A DNA stretch of 61,330 nucleotides from an uncultured Muribaculaceae bacterium (GTDB taxonomy: Bacteria > Bacteroidota > Bacteroidia > Bacteroidales > Muribaculaceae): assembly GCA_910589425.1 (NCBI GenBank), contig CAJUSZ010000014.1, positions 1 through 61,330 of the forward strand. Reading direction: 5' to 3'. Below the pieces are notes generated by a model, which worked only from the letters and a program-made list of their open reading frames with translations, was not told the origin of the DNA and did not search any database. The number at the start of each line of letters is the position of its first letter. The first letter of the stretch is position 1. Below are positions 50,027-59,955 of the stretch, in pieces. The position numbers and the translations under genes are program-made.

Positions 50027-53000
50027 TTGAAGACTCTACGTAACATATATCGCGTGGCAAGAAGCCTGATCTTCTCGCTGGTCCTTGCTGTGGCAGGAAT
50101 CTTTCTGCTGCTTTACGTTACGTTGTTGCTGCCTCCTGTTCAGGATTTTGTGAGAAAGGAAGCCGAGACGGAACTTTGTAAGTTTCTCGGCACCGGCATA
50201 AAGGTAGGACGAATCGGAATTTTTCCGTTCAATCAGATAGAATTGTTTGATGTCGATCTTCCTTCTCCGGATGGTAAAGATTGCGTGTCGGTCGAAAAAA
50301 TTGGAGCAGGGATAAGAATATGGAGGCTGATCAGGCATGGGGAGATAGAGATTACATACGCCGAGATAATAGGGCTTGATTGCCGGCTCGTAAAACCGGC
50401 TCCCGATAAGCCTCTCAACATCCAGTTCCTGATCGATGCATTCAGATCAAAGGATCCGGGAAAGCCCCCGGCAAAATTTGATCTGTGTATACACAGTGTT
50501 GTGCTGAGAAACAGCCGTTTCTCATACGACAAGGCGTGGCTCCCCAGGAAAGGCGACGGATCTCTGTTTGATCCGAACCATATATCGGTGGATGGGATCA
50601 GGGCGGATATTGATATTCCGCGTCTTAGCAACAATATGTTTGATGTGGACCTGAGAAGTCTGTCCGCTCATGAGATGTCAGGATTCAGTCTTGAAGATCT
50701 TTCCTTTAAGGCTCGTTTGACAGATACTTCGCTTTCTCTGTCTGACATCAGGATCCAATTGCCCGAAACACTTCTCCGTCCCTCGGACATAGAGCTGAGC
50801 TATGACGGCTACAGCGATTTGTTCCGCTCCGTCAAGACAGGAAATCATAGCCTGATATTGTCGGGAGACAAACTGACTCTTGCCGATTTCTCCTCCTTCG
50901 TCCCGCAGTTTTCCTCCTTCAGCAAGCCATTGAACATATCGGCTGACATTTCCGGCAATGCGGAAGCTGTCGATGTAAAGGATTTTCTGGTATCGTCTCC
51001 GGACGGGAGGCTTGAAATCAGGCTCAAAGGCTATGCAGGATCCATGCTGGACATGGATAGATTCCATGCCAATGTGGACAGACTGAATATTACCGTATCA
51101 TCTGATGAGGTGGAGCATCTTCTTGCCGGGGTAACAAGTCTGCCGGAAAAAGCAAGAGGGATATTGCTGCGTGCCGGCAGGATGGCGGTGGAGGTTTCCG
51201 GGAAAGCAAATTCCGGCAAACTCGATCTTGAAGCTGCTGTGGAATCATCTGCGGGAGATATTTCTATCGGCGGTTCATTGGCCTATCCTCGCGGTGGAAA
51301 AATGTCGGCAATTGCGGATGTGGACTTTTCGGACTTCAACTTCGGAATGCTGCTCGCTGATTCCAGACTCGGCAAAACTTCAATGCATGCCTCCGGAGAT
51401 ATTACATTGTACGGAAAGGAAGTCGATGGTTCAGCCGAAGTTTCTGTGGATTATATTGAATACAACGGCACGCGTTTGCAGTCGATCGCATTGAACGCGT
51501 CAAAACACGGCAAAGAGGCGGAGGCGCTCGTCGAATCGTCAGATCCATACCTGAATCTCAAGGCTTCGGCGACTGCGGTCATAGACGGCCGGAACACAGC
51601 ATTGAAAACGACCGTTGATGCTATCCGGATCTGTCCCGGAAGATTCGGCATATCGCCGTCATTGTCTACTTATGAAATATCCGGATTTCTGGACGCGGAT
51701 ATCGAGGGGATTGATCCAGATAATGTTTCCGGTACAGTCAGATTGTCTGACATAGCTTTTTTATCTGACTCGAAGCCATCGTTCCGGCTCAAAAATCTTG
51801 TGGCCGATTCATATTCGGATCAGGATGGATCAAAAACGATCTCGATTGAATCGGACTGGGTCGATGCCACTTTCAGGGGCGAATTTGAACCTACACGTAT
51901 TCCCGGTGCTTTCTGTAGTCTCTTATCACGCACGGTGCCTGCTATTTCGGGCCTTCTGCCCGGAGGATCTTCCACGGGACAGAACATGCGTTTTGATATA
52001 GTCGTCGCTCCAGACAATACACTGGCCGAAGCGTTCAATCTTCCGGTACGGCTTCTGACTCCGGTTTCGATCCGCGGTGAGCTGACCGATTCAGTTGGGG
52101 TGGCTTCTCTTGAGGTGGATATCCCGTATCTCCGTCAGGGAAAGGATAAGCTTGTACGCTCCACGCGGCTGTCAGCTGCCGTCGATGCTCAGACTGGAGG
52201 TTCGAGGATAGATTTCTCGACATTGATGCCTGGAAAAAAAGGCGATGTCAGCGTGGCGTTGAATGTGGCAGGAATCCGGAACGACATCCTTTCAGGAATA
52301 AAATGGAAATTTTTGCGTGAGGGGATCTATGATGGCACCATATCGCTGGCCACCACGCTCCGGCCAGCCGTCAAGGGACAGGCTTTCCCTGGCCTGGATG
52401 TTGTAGTCAATCCCTCTGAGGTAAGGGTGGCCGGAGAAAGCTGGCGCATAGCGCCAGCCACTGTTTCTTATGCCGACCGCAAGATCGATGTAAAGAATAT
52501 AAACATAGCCAACGGTAATCAGTTCGTGAGCATAGCCGGTTCTGCATCGTCCTCTCCGGAGGATTCCTTAAGGGTGGAATTCGCGGAGTTCGATTTGGAC
52601 TATCTTTTTGAGACTCTTAATATAAACTATGTGACGTTCGGAGGTAAGGCCACTGGTAAAGCTGTAGCGACATCCTTGTTCTCGAAGGCTCCCGAAGCCG
52701 TTACGGATGGACTTACAGTGGATTCTCTCACGTATAACGGGGCATTGTTGGGAGACAAGGCATATCTTAAGGGAGACTGGGACAACGTAAGGAAACGGGT
52801 AGGAATCTATGCCGACATCAGGAACGGCGGAAAGCGAAAAGCCATTGTGGACGGTGGCGTATGGGTAGGCGCAGACAGCCTGAGCTTTGATTTTGATACG
52901 GATAAAATTGACATTCGTTTTCTGAAGCCGTTTATGGCGGCATTCACTTCGGATGTGGAAGGATGTGCGTCGGGCAAAGCGAAACTATATGGCACGTTCA

Positions 53001-54568
53001 AGGATATCGACATGACCGGAAGGCTTTTTGCGGATACCATCAGAATGAAAGTTGACTATACCAACACTTGGTATGCCGGGTCTGACAGCGTATTTCTGAC
53101 TCCTGGAAGAATCGATATTCCTGATTTCAGAGTCTATGACCGTTACGGACGTTCAGCAAAGGTGAAGGGTGTCGTGTCCCACCGTTATTTTCACGATCCA
53201 AGCTTTGAGTTCCGCCTGTCGGATGCAAAGAGATTGCTTGCCTACGATACGGACGCGAAGATTAATCCGGATTGGTACGGTACGGTATTTGTCAATGGCG
53301 GAGCCACAATCAAAGGGGCGCCCGGGATAGTGTCGGTGCTGGTCGATGTCGCCACTGCGGAAGGATCCACGTTCACTTATGCGCTCAACGATACTGAAGC
53401 TGCCGAAGAATACAACTTTCTTTCGTTCTCCGACCGTCGCCGGGATGCGACTAAGGCAAGCGTCCCGGATACTGTTCCGGAATTTGTGAAGCAATTCAGG
53501 AAGCAGGTGATAGCCGAACAATCAAGACCATCCATTTTCTCAATCGACCTGCGGGTGTCGGTTAATCCTCAGGCAAAACTGATTATAATAATGGATCCGA
53601 GGGCTGGCGATAGAATCACGGCAAGAGGAGCGGGAGCCATGCAGATCGCTTACAATAGCGAAACCGACAACATGGATATGTATGGAAAGTATACTATCGA
53701 GGAGGGAAACTATAATTTTACCCTTCAGGATCTGATCATCCGTGATTTCAAGATCAATGCCGGGAGTTCCATATCATTCAATGGAGATCCGCTCAATGCG
53801 GTTCTGGATATCGCAGCCGCCTACAGAGTCAATACAAATCTCACGGATCTGGACAAGAGCTTTTCCACGGACAGGGATCTGAATCGCACTAATGTGCCTG
53901 TGGATGCGATCCTTAAAGTGGATGGTTCACTGACATCTCCGGAGATCTCCTACGACATCAAGCTTCCCACGCTTACATCCGATGTGGAGAGAAAAGTCAA
54001 AAGCATAATCTCTACCGACGATCTGATGAGCAGGCAGATCATATACCTTCTCGCACTAAACCGTTTTTATACGCCTGAATATATGCAGCAGACAGCCAGC
54101 GGAGGGGAGCTTGCGTCTGTGGCTTCATCCACCATATCCTCCCAGATATCAAACATACTCGGGCAGATATCTGACAAATGGAGTATCGCCCCCTCCTTCA
54201 GAAGCGATAAAGGCGATTTTTCCGATACGGAGGTAGATCTCGCGCTCTCGTCAAGATTGCTCAACAACCGGTTGCTGATCAATGGAAATTTCGGTTACAG
54301 GGACCGTTCCACATCACAGACAACGTTTGTGGGGGACTTCGACATAGAGTATCTTCTTAACAGAAGCGGAAATCTCCGATTGAAAGCCTATAATCATTTC
54401 AATGATCAGAATTATTACCTGCGGTCGGCATTGACCACACAAGGGTTAGGAATCGTCTATCGTCGCGATTTTGACAATCCGTTCACTTTCCTGATGAGAC
54501 GGCGCAACAGGACGCTTTTCCCGAAAACGGATAGGAATGAGGTGAAATCAGATAGCGTGGATGATTGA
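50027..54568 (+). CDS. TamB-like translocation and assembly module protein
   Basis: Very large (about 1513 residues) envelope protein of the AsmA/TamB superfamily. Such proteins form a hydrophobic beta-groove bridging inner and outer membranes and are implicated in outer-membrane protein assembly and lipid transport. One N-terminal anchor helix (SLIFSLVLAVAGIFLLLYVT) is followed by long beta-strand repeats. The C-terminal DUF490 domain is at about 1080-1490, with YGKYTIEEGNYNFTLQDLII, AAYRVNTNLTDLDKSF, SDVERKVKSIISTDDLMSRQ and ELASVASSTISSQISNILGQ. The TTG start at 50027 is uncertain because the -7 box ends 7 nt earlier; GTG at 50054 is the alternative. No TamA/BamA gene is adjacent. Confidence 0.88.
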   Translation: MKTLRNIYRVARSLIFSLVLAVAGIFLLLYVTLLLPPVQDFVRKEAETELCKFLGTGIKVGRIGIFPFNQIELFDVDLPSPDGKDCVSVEKIGAGIRIWRLIRHGEIEITYAEIIGLDCRLVKPAPDKPLNIQFLIDAFRSKDPGKPPAKFDLCIHSVVLRNSRFSYDKAWLPRKGDGSLFDPNHISVDGIRADIDIPRLSNNMFDVDLRSLSAHEMSGFSLEDLSFKARLTDTSLSLSDIRIQLPETLLRPSDIELSYDGYSDLFRSVKTGNHSLILSGDKLTLADFSSFVPQFSSFSKPLNISADISGNAEAVDVKDFLVSSPDGRLEIRLKGYAGSMLDMDRFHANVDRLNITVSSDEVEHLLAGVTSLPEKARGILLRAGRMAVEVSGKANSGKLDLEAAVESSAGDISIGGSLAYPRGGKMSAIADVDFSDFNFGMLLADSRLGKTSMHASGDITLYGKEVDGSAEVSVDYIEYNGTRLQSIALNASKHGKEAEALVESSDPYLNLKASATAVIDGRNTALKTTVDAIRICPGRFGISPSLSTYEISGFLDADIEGIDPDNVSGTVRLSDIAFLSDSKPSFRLKNLVADSYSDQDGSKTISIESDWVDATFRGEFEPTRIPGAFCSLLSRTVPAISGLLPGGSSTGQNMRFDIVVAPDNTLAEAFNLPVRLLTPVSIRGELTDSVGVASLEVDIPYLRQGKDKLVRSTRLSAAVDAQTGGSRIDFSTLMPGKKGDVSVALNVAGIRNDILSGIKWKFLREGIYDGTISLATTLRPAVKGQAFPGLDVVVNPSEVRVAGESWRIAPATVSYADRKIDVKNINIANGNQFVSIAGSASSSPEDSLRVEFAEFDLDYLFETLNINYVTFGGKATGKAVATSLFSKAPEAVTDGLTVDSLTYNGALLGDKAYLKGDWDNVRKRVGIYADIRNGGKRKAIVDGGVWVGADSLSFDFDTDKIDIRFLKPFMAAFTSDVEGCASGKAKLYGTFKDIDMTGRLFADTIRMKVDYTNTWYAGSDSVFLTPGRIDIPDFRVYDRYGRSAKVKGVVSHRYFHDPSFEFRLSDAKRLLAYDTDAKINPDWYGTVFVNGGATIKGAPGIVSVLVDVATAEGSTFTYALNDTEAAEEYNFLSFSDRRRDATKASVPDTVPEFVKQFRKQVIAEQSRPSIFSIDLRVSVNPQAKLIIIMDPRAGDRITARGAGAMQIAYNSETDNMDMYGKYTIEEGNYNFTLQDLIIRDFKINAGSSISFNGDPLNAVLDIAAAYRVNTNLTDLDKSFSTDRDLNRTNVPVDAILKVDGSLTSPEISYDIKLPTLTSDVERKVKSIISTDDLMSRQIIYLLALNRFYTPEYMQQTASGGELASVASSTISSQISNILGQISDKWSIAPSFRSDKGDFSDTEVDLALSSRLLNNRLLINGNFGYRDRSTSQTTFVGDFDIEYLLNRSGNLRLKAYNHFNDQNYYLRSALTTQGLGIVYRRDFDNPFTFLMRRRNRTLFPKTDRNEVKSDSVDD

Positions 54569-54612
54569 CCTATGCCTGTCGCTGAGGAACATTTTGGCGG
54601 GTTGTCTTGAGT

Positions 54613-56610
54613 TCAGCTCTTTTTGCGTCTTGATCGGAGTTTGGCTGCTTTTTCCCGGTGGACGGCGGCCATGTCGTCCATTTCAAGAGCCTCGCACGAA
54701 TCAGCGATCAGATCGTGAAGACGTGCGTTTTTCTTGTCAAGTTTCAGAGCCGCCGTGAAATGGACAAGAGCGTCATCCGGTGTTCCTGACGACAGGGCGC
54801 ATTCCCCCGACAGTATCTCCAGATCCAGAATAGGGAGCGTTTTATGTTCTTCCGCACTCCCGATTTCGCTTCCGGCTTCAATGAATCGGCCGAGCGCGAT
54901 CAGACTCCTGATATGGCCGCTGATGGCTTCCGGATGGGACGGCGAAAGCCGCAAGGCTTTGTTGAAGTTTGACAGGGCTGCTTTGGCCGCTCCTTCAATC
55001 TCAAGACACTCATTCCCCATCTCTATATATTCCGAGGCCAACGATTCCATATCATCCCGCAAACGGGATATTTCATCTTCTAACCGATTGATGACTTTAA
55101 GCTTGGATGCGATGAAGCGCACCACAGCCGGATTATTCAGATCACCTGTGAGGCGTAGTGCTTCGGCGGTCTTTGATGTGGCTTCGGTAATGTCGTTGTT
55201 ATCGAATGATTCCAGAGCTTCAGCATAAAGAATCCTGGCACGCGCTTCTTCCAGAGCGCTGTTGATTTGCTGGCAATCGTTGAAACTTCCGGCAAATTCC
55301 ACTGCTCCCTGACTCACTATCACATCGCGCGATGTGATAGGGGAGTGCAACCTCAATCCATCAAGGGACCGGCATCGGCTCAAGGCAACGTATGTCTGGC
55401 CGGCCGAGAAAGCCCCTTGTCCGAGTTCGATGTCTACGTTGTTGAATGTGAGACCCTGGCTTTTATGCACAGTCAGTGCCCAGGCTGCTTTTATGGGGAA
55501 CTGAGTGAAACGTCCGATTATTTCTTCGTTGACACGCTTGCTGTTTTCGTCGTAGGTATATTTTATGTTTTCCCATATTTCCCGTTCGAGCGCATGGGTG
55601 CTGCCGTTCTCAAGGCGGATACGGATGCTGTCTGTGTCTATGCCGTCCACACGGGCTATGGTGCCGTTTACCCACCGCTTCTCCTTGTCATTCTTAAGCA
55701 GTATGATTTGCTCATCTTTTTTTACACATAGCCGGATGTCGGTAGGAAGCGAGCGTTCAGGAAAATCTCCTTCTATGATCCCTTCAAAAACAACCTCCTC
55801 ATTGGGGTTCAGCTCCATCTGCCTGCTGTTGATCGCGTCCGCAAGATCGCGCCGGGACGCTATGGTCATGACAAAATCATTGCCGGCGCATTCGGAGGTG
55901 GGTATATTGCGTGCGTATCGTGAATTGAGGAGCCGCATGTCGTCGGGAGTAGGACGGTTCATTCTGATTCTGTCCAGAATCGCTACAAATCCGGCATCAT
56001 TCTGGCGATAGACTTTCTTCAGTTCTATCGATACCAGAGGAATCTGGGAATAGGCTTTGGCATTGAAAAAGAAGAAACCATCGTAGTGCCGGCTCAGTAT
56101 CGTGCGTGTGTCTGGAGTAACTACGGGTTCAAGCTGAAAAATATCGCCGACGAGGAGCATCTGCTTCCCTCCGAACGGCTCTTTGCGTTTGCCGGTAACT
56201 GCCCTCAGCAGACGGTCGATAAAGTCGATCATGTCCGGACGCACCATGGAGACTTCATCTATTATGATCAGCTCTACGGCACGAATAAGCCTGACCTTGT
56301 CTTTACGAAGCTTTACTTTCTTCAGGATGCGTTGAAACGTATAGTCAGGATCATCAGGTGGAATCGGCCGCAGTGGAATCTGAAAGAATGAATGCATGGT
56401 TACGCCCCCTACATTGACAGCGGCTATGCCCGTGGGTGCCGTAACCACATGCTTCTTTTTAGTGTGCCGGCAGATATATCGTAGGAATGTGGATTTTCCA
56501 GTGCCTGCTTTTCCTGTCAGAAACAAACTCTTGTTGGTGTGCCTGACTAAATTCCATGCCTGAAGGAATTCAGGATTGGCGAGATCGAGATCTTCAGGAA
56601 ACTCTGTCAT
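54613..56610 (-). CDS. Pif1-like helicase with C-terminal TPR region
   Basis: Predicted ATP-dependent 5'-3' DNA helicase of the RecD/Pif1 superfamily. Walker A GKAGTGKST at 33-41, then HVVTAPTGIAAVNVGGVTMH, Walker B IIIDEVSMV, KKVYRQNDAGFVAILDRIRM, and the UvrD_C_2 motif WALTVHKSQGLTFNNVDIEL with TYVALSRCRSLDGLRLHSP near residues 380-425. The remaining 220 residues are helical with TPR-like spacing (KAALSNFNKALRLSPSHPEA, DALVHFTAALKLDKKNARLH), suggesting a protein partner. No phage or plasmid genes surround it. pyrC ends 21 nt upstream on the same strand. Confidence 0.88.
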   Translation of the reverse strand: MTEFPEDLDLANPEFLQAWNLVRHTNKSLFLTGKAGTGKSTFLRYICRHTKKKHVVTAPTGIAAVNVGGVTMHSFFQIPLRPIPPDDPDYTFQRILKKVKLRKDKVRLIRAVELIIIDEVSMVRPDMIDFIDRLLRAVTGKRKEPFGGKQMLLVGDIFQLEPVVTPDTRTILSRHYDGFFFFNAKAYSQIPLVSIELKKVYRQNDAGFVAILDRIRMNRPTPDDMRLLNSRYARNIPTSECAGNDFVMTIASRRDLADAINSRQMELNPNEEVVFEGIIEGDFPERSLPTDIRLCVKKDEQIILLKNDKEKRWVNGTIARVDGIDTDSIRIRLENGSTHALEREIWENIKYTYDENSKRVNEEIIGRFTQFPIKAAWALTVHKSQGLTFNNVDIELGQGAFSAGQTYVALSRCRSLDGLRLHSPITSRDVIVSQGAVEFAGSFNDCQQINSALEEARARILYAEALESFDNNDITEATSKTAEALRLTGDLNNPAVVRFIASKLKVINRLEDEISRLRDDMESLASEYIEMGNECLEIEGAAKAALSNFNKALRLSPSHPEAISGHIRSLIALGRFIEAGSEIGSAEEHKTLPILDLEILSGECALSSGTPDDALVHFTAALKLDKKNARLHDLIADSCEALEMDDMAAVHREKAAKLRSRRKKS

Positions 56611-56631
56611 TTTGCGGTTTACTGAACCGGG

Positions 56632-57993
56632 TTACCGGTGGATGAATTCAAGAGCCTCTCCGTGGGGGATGCTGAATTTTCTCGATCCGTCCGCAGATGT
56701 GGTCATGGCGATATGTCCGTTTACCCATACTGTGTCTATGCGTGCGGGGAATGTGTGTCCTTCAAGTGGAGACCAGCCGCATTTGGTGAGGAGTGTGTCT
56801 GAGGTTACGGGTGTCGAGGCATTGCAATCCACAAGAACAAGATCCGCTTTGTAGCCCGGACGGATAAAGCCTCTGTCCTTTACGCCGAAAAGGATTGCGG
56901 GTCGGTGTGCCATCATTTCTGCTACTTTCTCAATTCCCCAGTGCCCTTCAGAGGCAAGTTCAAGCATCATCAGCAGGGAATGTTCCACAAGCGGACCGCC
57001 GGAAGCTGCCGTTGATGCATCACCGCTCTTTTCCTGCGGAAGATGGGGTGCATGGTCTGTTGCTACGATATCTATTCTTCCATCGGCCACCGCACGTCGT
57101 AACTCATCTCTGTCTTCAGAGGTTTTTATGGCGGGATTCCATTTTATCCGGCTGCCGAGACGTTCGTAGTCGTTGTCTGTAAACCATAAGTGATGCACAC
57201 ACACTTCTGCCGTTATCTGTTTGTCTTCGAGACTGTCTGAGGACAGCATACGCGCCTCGTCGGCTGTGGACAGATGCAGCAGATGGAGCCGGCTTCCTTG
57301 TCGCTTTGCCCTGGATATGGCTTTGCGGGTTGACTCGACACATGCCTCCCGGCTGCGTATGAGTGGATGAGCGGATATTGGAATCTGATTCTCTCCATAC
57401 TTCCGCTTCCATTCATTGATGTTGGCTTTGATTATCTCCTCATCCTCGCTATGCACGGCCAAAATATGCGGTAGAGAGAAAATGCGCTCCAATGTTTCAT
57501 CTGAATTCACAAGCATATTGCCTGTTGATGCTCCAAGGAATATCTTGACCCCTGGGATATGGTTGTAGTCGGCACGGAGCAACTCTTCCGTATTATCGTT
57601 TGTGGCGCCGATCCAAAATGAATAGTTTGCATAGGAGACGTCGGAAGCCCGGTCCATTTTCCATCTCCAGGATTTACAGTCTATCGTCTGTGGCTTGCAG
57701 TTTGGCATATCCATGAACGATGTCGTCCCTCCTGAGATTGCAGCCATGCTTTCTGTCGCGATTTCGGCTTTATGTGTCAGACCAGGTTCCCGGAAATGGA
57801 CTTGGTCGTCGATGACCCCAGGCAAAAGATACTTGCCGTTTGCGTCAATGATGGCGCCGGAGTCTTTGATCAACGACTCCGGTGCGTCGCCGGATTCAAC
57901 TGCAGTTATACAACCTTGGTTTATTGCGACGTAACCTTTATGTTTTATGCCTTCGTTTACTATGATGGCATTGATTATCAAAGAGTCAGTCAT
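56632..57993 (-). CDS. pyrC: Dihydroorotase, class I-like
   Basis: Third step of pyrimidine synthesis: carbamoyl-aspartate to dihydroorotate. Amidohydrolase blocks: LLPGVIDDQVHFREPGLTHK, GGTTSFMDMPN, ILAVHSEDEE, ISAHPLIRSREACVES, LHLLHLSTADEA and IVATDHAPHLPQEKSG. The usual first metal ligand of the HxH motif is Gln (Q64-V-H66); I recall this in other Bacteroidota. The length of 453 residues is normal for the class. ATG at 57993 gives the compact start MTDSLIINAIIVNEG; an extended frame from 58032 adds 13 residues unlike the family. An allantoinase or hydantoinase identity is possible but less likely. Confidence 0.88.
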   Translation of the reverse strand: MTDSLIINAIIVNEGIKHKGYVAINQGCITAVESGDAPESLIKDSGAIIDANGKYLLPGVIDDQVHFREPGLTHKAEIATESMAAISGGTTSFMDMPNCKPQTIDCKSWRWKMDRASDVSYANYSFWIGATNDNTEELLRADYNHIPGVKIFLGASTGNMLVNSDETLERIFSLPHILAVHSEDEEIIKANINEWKRKYGENQIPISAHPLIRSREACVESTRKAISRAKRQGSRLHLLHLSTADEARMLSSDSLEDKQITAEVCVHHLWFTDNDYERLGSRIKWNPAIKTSEDRDELRRAVADGRIDIVATDHAPHLPQEKSGDASTAASGGPLVEHSLLMMLELASEGHWGIEKVAEMMAHRPAILFGVKDRGFIRPGYKADLVLVDCNASTPVTSDTLLTKCGWSPLEGHTFPARIDTVWVNGHIAMTTSADGSRKFSIPHGEALEFIHR

Positions 57994-58035
57994 CAGTATA
58001 AGTGTTTTGGTAAATAATCCTCCGACAGGCAAGTC

Positions 58036-58770
58036 CTAAAAATTGCCGAAAAGACTTTTAAGCCTAAGTTTGATAACGCCGAATACTGCTTCCCCGAATA
58101 TGCCTCCGTTCATTTTTGATGTACCGAGGACGCGGTTGACAAAAACTATGGGGACTTCCACTATTTTGAATCCTTTGCGATATGCCTTGAATTTCATTTC
58201 GATCTGGAAAGCATATCCTTTGAACTCGATTGCGTCAAGATTCAGGGATCTGAGTACCTCGCTCCGGTAGCACACAAATCCGGCTGTTGTGTCTCTGAGG
58301 CTCATGCCCGTAACCATGCGCACGTATGCTGAGGCATAATACGACATGAGAACCCGTCCCATAGGCCAGTTTACGACGTTGACGCCAGTGATGTAGCGCG
58401 AACCGATCGCGACATCCGCGCCATCTGTCTTGCAGGCTTTGTAAAGTCTGGACAAGTCCTTGGGATTATGGGAAAAATCGGCATCCATCTCGATGATGTA
58501 CTTGTAGCCTTTGGCCAAGGCCCACTTGAAACCATGAATATATGCCGTGCCAAGGCCAAGTTTGCCTTGGCGTTCCTCAAGATGGACTCTTCCTGGATAG
58601 CGGAGCATAAAATCGCGCACAGCGGATGCTGTGCCGTCGGGAGAATTGTCATCCACCACGAGAACATCAAATGCTTCAGGCAGCGCCATTACTGTCTGAA
58701 GCATTTTTGTGATATTTTCTATCTCGTTGAATGTCGGGATTATAACTACTACATCTTGCATCGTGTTCAT
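58036..58770 (-). CDS. Polyprenol-phosphate mannosyltransferase-like GT2
   Basis: Likely transfers a hexose from a nucleotide sugar to a polyprenyl phosphate on the cytoplasmic face of the membrane. GT2 blocks: VVIIPTFNEIENITKMLQTV, VLVVDDNSPDGTASAVRDFM, EMDADFSHNPKDLSRL with the DxD, SRYITGVNVVNWPMGRVLMS and DTTAGFVCYRSEVL. The 244 residues fit the soluble DPM1-like form without C-terminal membrane helices. An alternative start is M4 (58761). A -7 box lies at 58794-58801. The product could feed glycosylation of surface proteins, but the sugar is unknown. Confidence 0.87.
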   Translation of the reverse strand: MNTMQDVVVIIPTFNEIENITKMLQTVMALPEAFDVLVVDDNSPDGTASAVRDFMLRYPGRVHLEERQGKLGLGTAYIHGFKWALAKGYKYIIEMDADFSHNPKDLSRLYKACKTDGADVAIGSRYITGVNVVNWPMGRVLMSYYASAYVRMVTGMSLRDTTAGFVCYRSEVLRSLNLDAIEFKGYAFQIEMKFKAYRKGFKIVEVPIVFVNRVLGTSKMNGGIFGEAVFGVIKLRLKSLFGNF

Positions 58771-58793
58771 GGTGTGATGGACACACCTCGCTG

Positions 58794-58801
58794 CAAAGAT
58801 A
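58794..58801 (-). promoter_or_regulatory. -7 box of the glycosyltransferase gene
   Basis: TATCTTTG on the minus strand, 23 nt before the ATG at 58770. No -33 TTTG at 19-20 nt. It may also serve pyrC and the helicase gene downstream. Confidence 0.5.
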
Positions 58802-58834
58802 GCAAAATTTTAGATCATTGTCGGGAAATGGCTA

Positions 58835-59815
58835 TTAAAAAATGACATTAAATTTTTTCAATATGCAGATCGGGTGATATGACTGTTTTGATCGTCTAAG
58901 TCCTTCGTCGCCGCCGTCATCCTCGCGGTTGATGTATCTGAGTTCCGGATGCTTGAGCCTCATCTGGTTCGCAAATCCTTGTGCTACTGCTTCATAGCTC
59001 CCGTTAATCTCTCTTGTGGCTTTCTCTATATGGATGAACAGGGTGTCTCCTTTTATGTCTCCGATTGAGAAGCCTATTGTTTTCCCTTCGGATTTTAACA
59101 TAATTCCTTCGAATCTTGTCGTTCCATAGCGTATCAGGGACAGCATTTTCCTGGTCAGGCAGCTTTCGGCAAGTTCCATCGGGGCGCCGTCAGCTTCATT
59201 ATCATAGATGTCCATGAATTCCAGAGCCTCGCAGACATTATTGCTGTCTATCGGTTCTATATATGCGTCCGGACAAATAGTCTTAAACTGATTGACATGG
59301 TTTCTTTTTTTTGCCATTTTCTTACCGCTGAAGGTAGACATGGGTTCTATGTCGTAAAGATAATCTCCCCAGTCATCGAGCGGGATGATTTCTTTGGCTC
59401 CAGCCTTGATCATATCTTCTACGGCATGTTCGGGAACAGCGGAGAATTCAAGATCCAGCTTGTTTCTGCTGCAATAATCTGAAAGAACCTTGATGGAACC
59501 GTTGATGTCGAGTTTCCCGACAGGGAGTGAGAAAGCCGGTCTCGATGTGTCGTCCTCCACAAGCCCTTTCAGGAATAATGTGTCCTTATAAATGCAGTAT
59601 TCATATTTGAAATAATCCACCCACATTAAAACTCCTCCGTAAGAAAAGTCAGTGGTACGGCCAATTTCTTGATCCAGATAAGGCATAATTCGTTCCATTG
59701 AACAGGCGGTGACTGGCCGGAATACGAGCTTGTCCGATGAGAGGATATCGGTATGGAGCCTGCACACTCGGGATGTTGAAGAAGCGGTGGATATATTGAT
59801 ATTGGAGGGATTCAT
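58835..59815 (-). CDS. DUF2156 (lysylphosphatidylglycerol synthetase C-terminal-like) protein
   Basis: GNAT-like protein of the DUF2156 family, related to the soluble catalytic domain of MprF but without membrane helices. Blocks: LVFRPVTACSMERIMPYLDQ, TTDFSYGGVLMWVDYFKYEY, GKKMAKKRNHVNQFKTICPD (family KRNHxNxF), ISIGD-like IGFSIGDIKGDTLFIHIEKA and YEAVAQGFANQMRLKHPELR with YINREDDGGDEGLRRSKQSY. The length is 326 residues. The soluble form probably transfers an acyl or aminoacyl group, substrate unknown. It has its own -7 box at 59859-59866. Confidence 0.87.
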   Translation of the reverse strand: MNPSNINISTASSTSRVCRLHTDILSSDKLVFRPVTACSMERIMPYLDQEIGRTTDFSYGGVLMWVDYFKYEYCIYKDTLFLKGLVEDDTSRPAFSLPVGKLDINGSIKVLSDYCSRNKLDLEFSAVPEHAVEDMIKAGAKEIIPLDDWGDYLYDIEPMSTFSGKKMAKKRNHVNQFKTICPDAYIEPIDSNNVCEALEFMDIYDNEADGAPMELAESCLTRKMLSLIRYGTTRFEGIMLKSEGKTIGFSIGDIKGDTLFIHIEKATREINGSYEAVAQGFANQMRLKHPELRYINREDDGGDEGLRRSKQSYHPICILKKFNVIF

Positions 59816-59858
59816 ATCTGATTAAATATTCTTGATGGTGTATTGATATACTCTATTA

Positions 59859-59866
59859 CAAACGTA
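59859..59866 (-). promoter_or_regulatory. -7 box of the DUF2156 gene
   Basis: TACGTTTG on the minus strand, 43 nt before the ATG at 59815; no -33 box at consensus spacing. Confidence 0.45.
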
Positions 59867-59955
59867 ATCCACTCAAAGTTCTGATCATGATCCTTGAAAA
59901 TTTTGTGAAATCTTCGTTTTGTGTTAACTTCGCAATGTAAATCATAAATAAGTTA

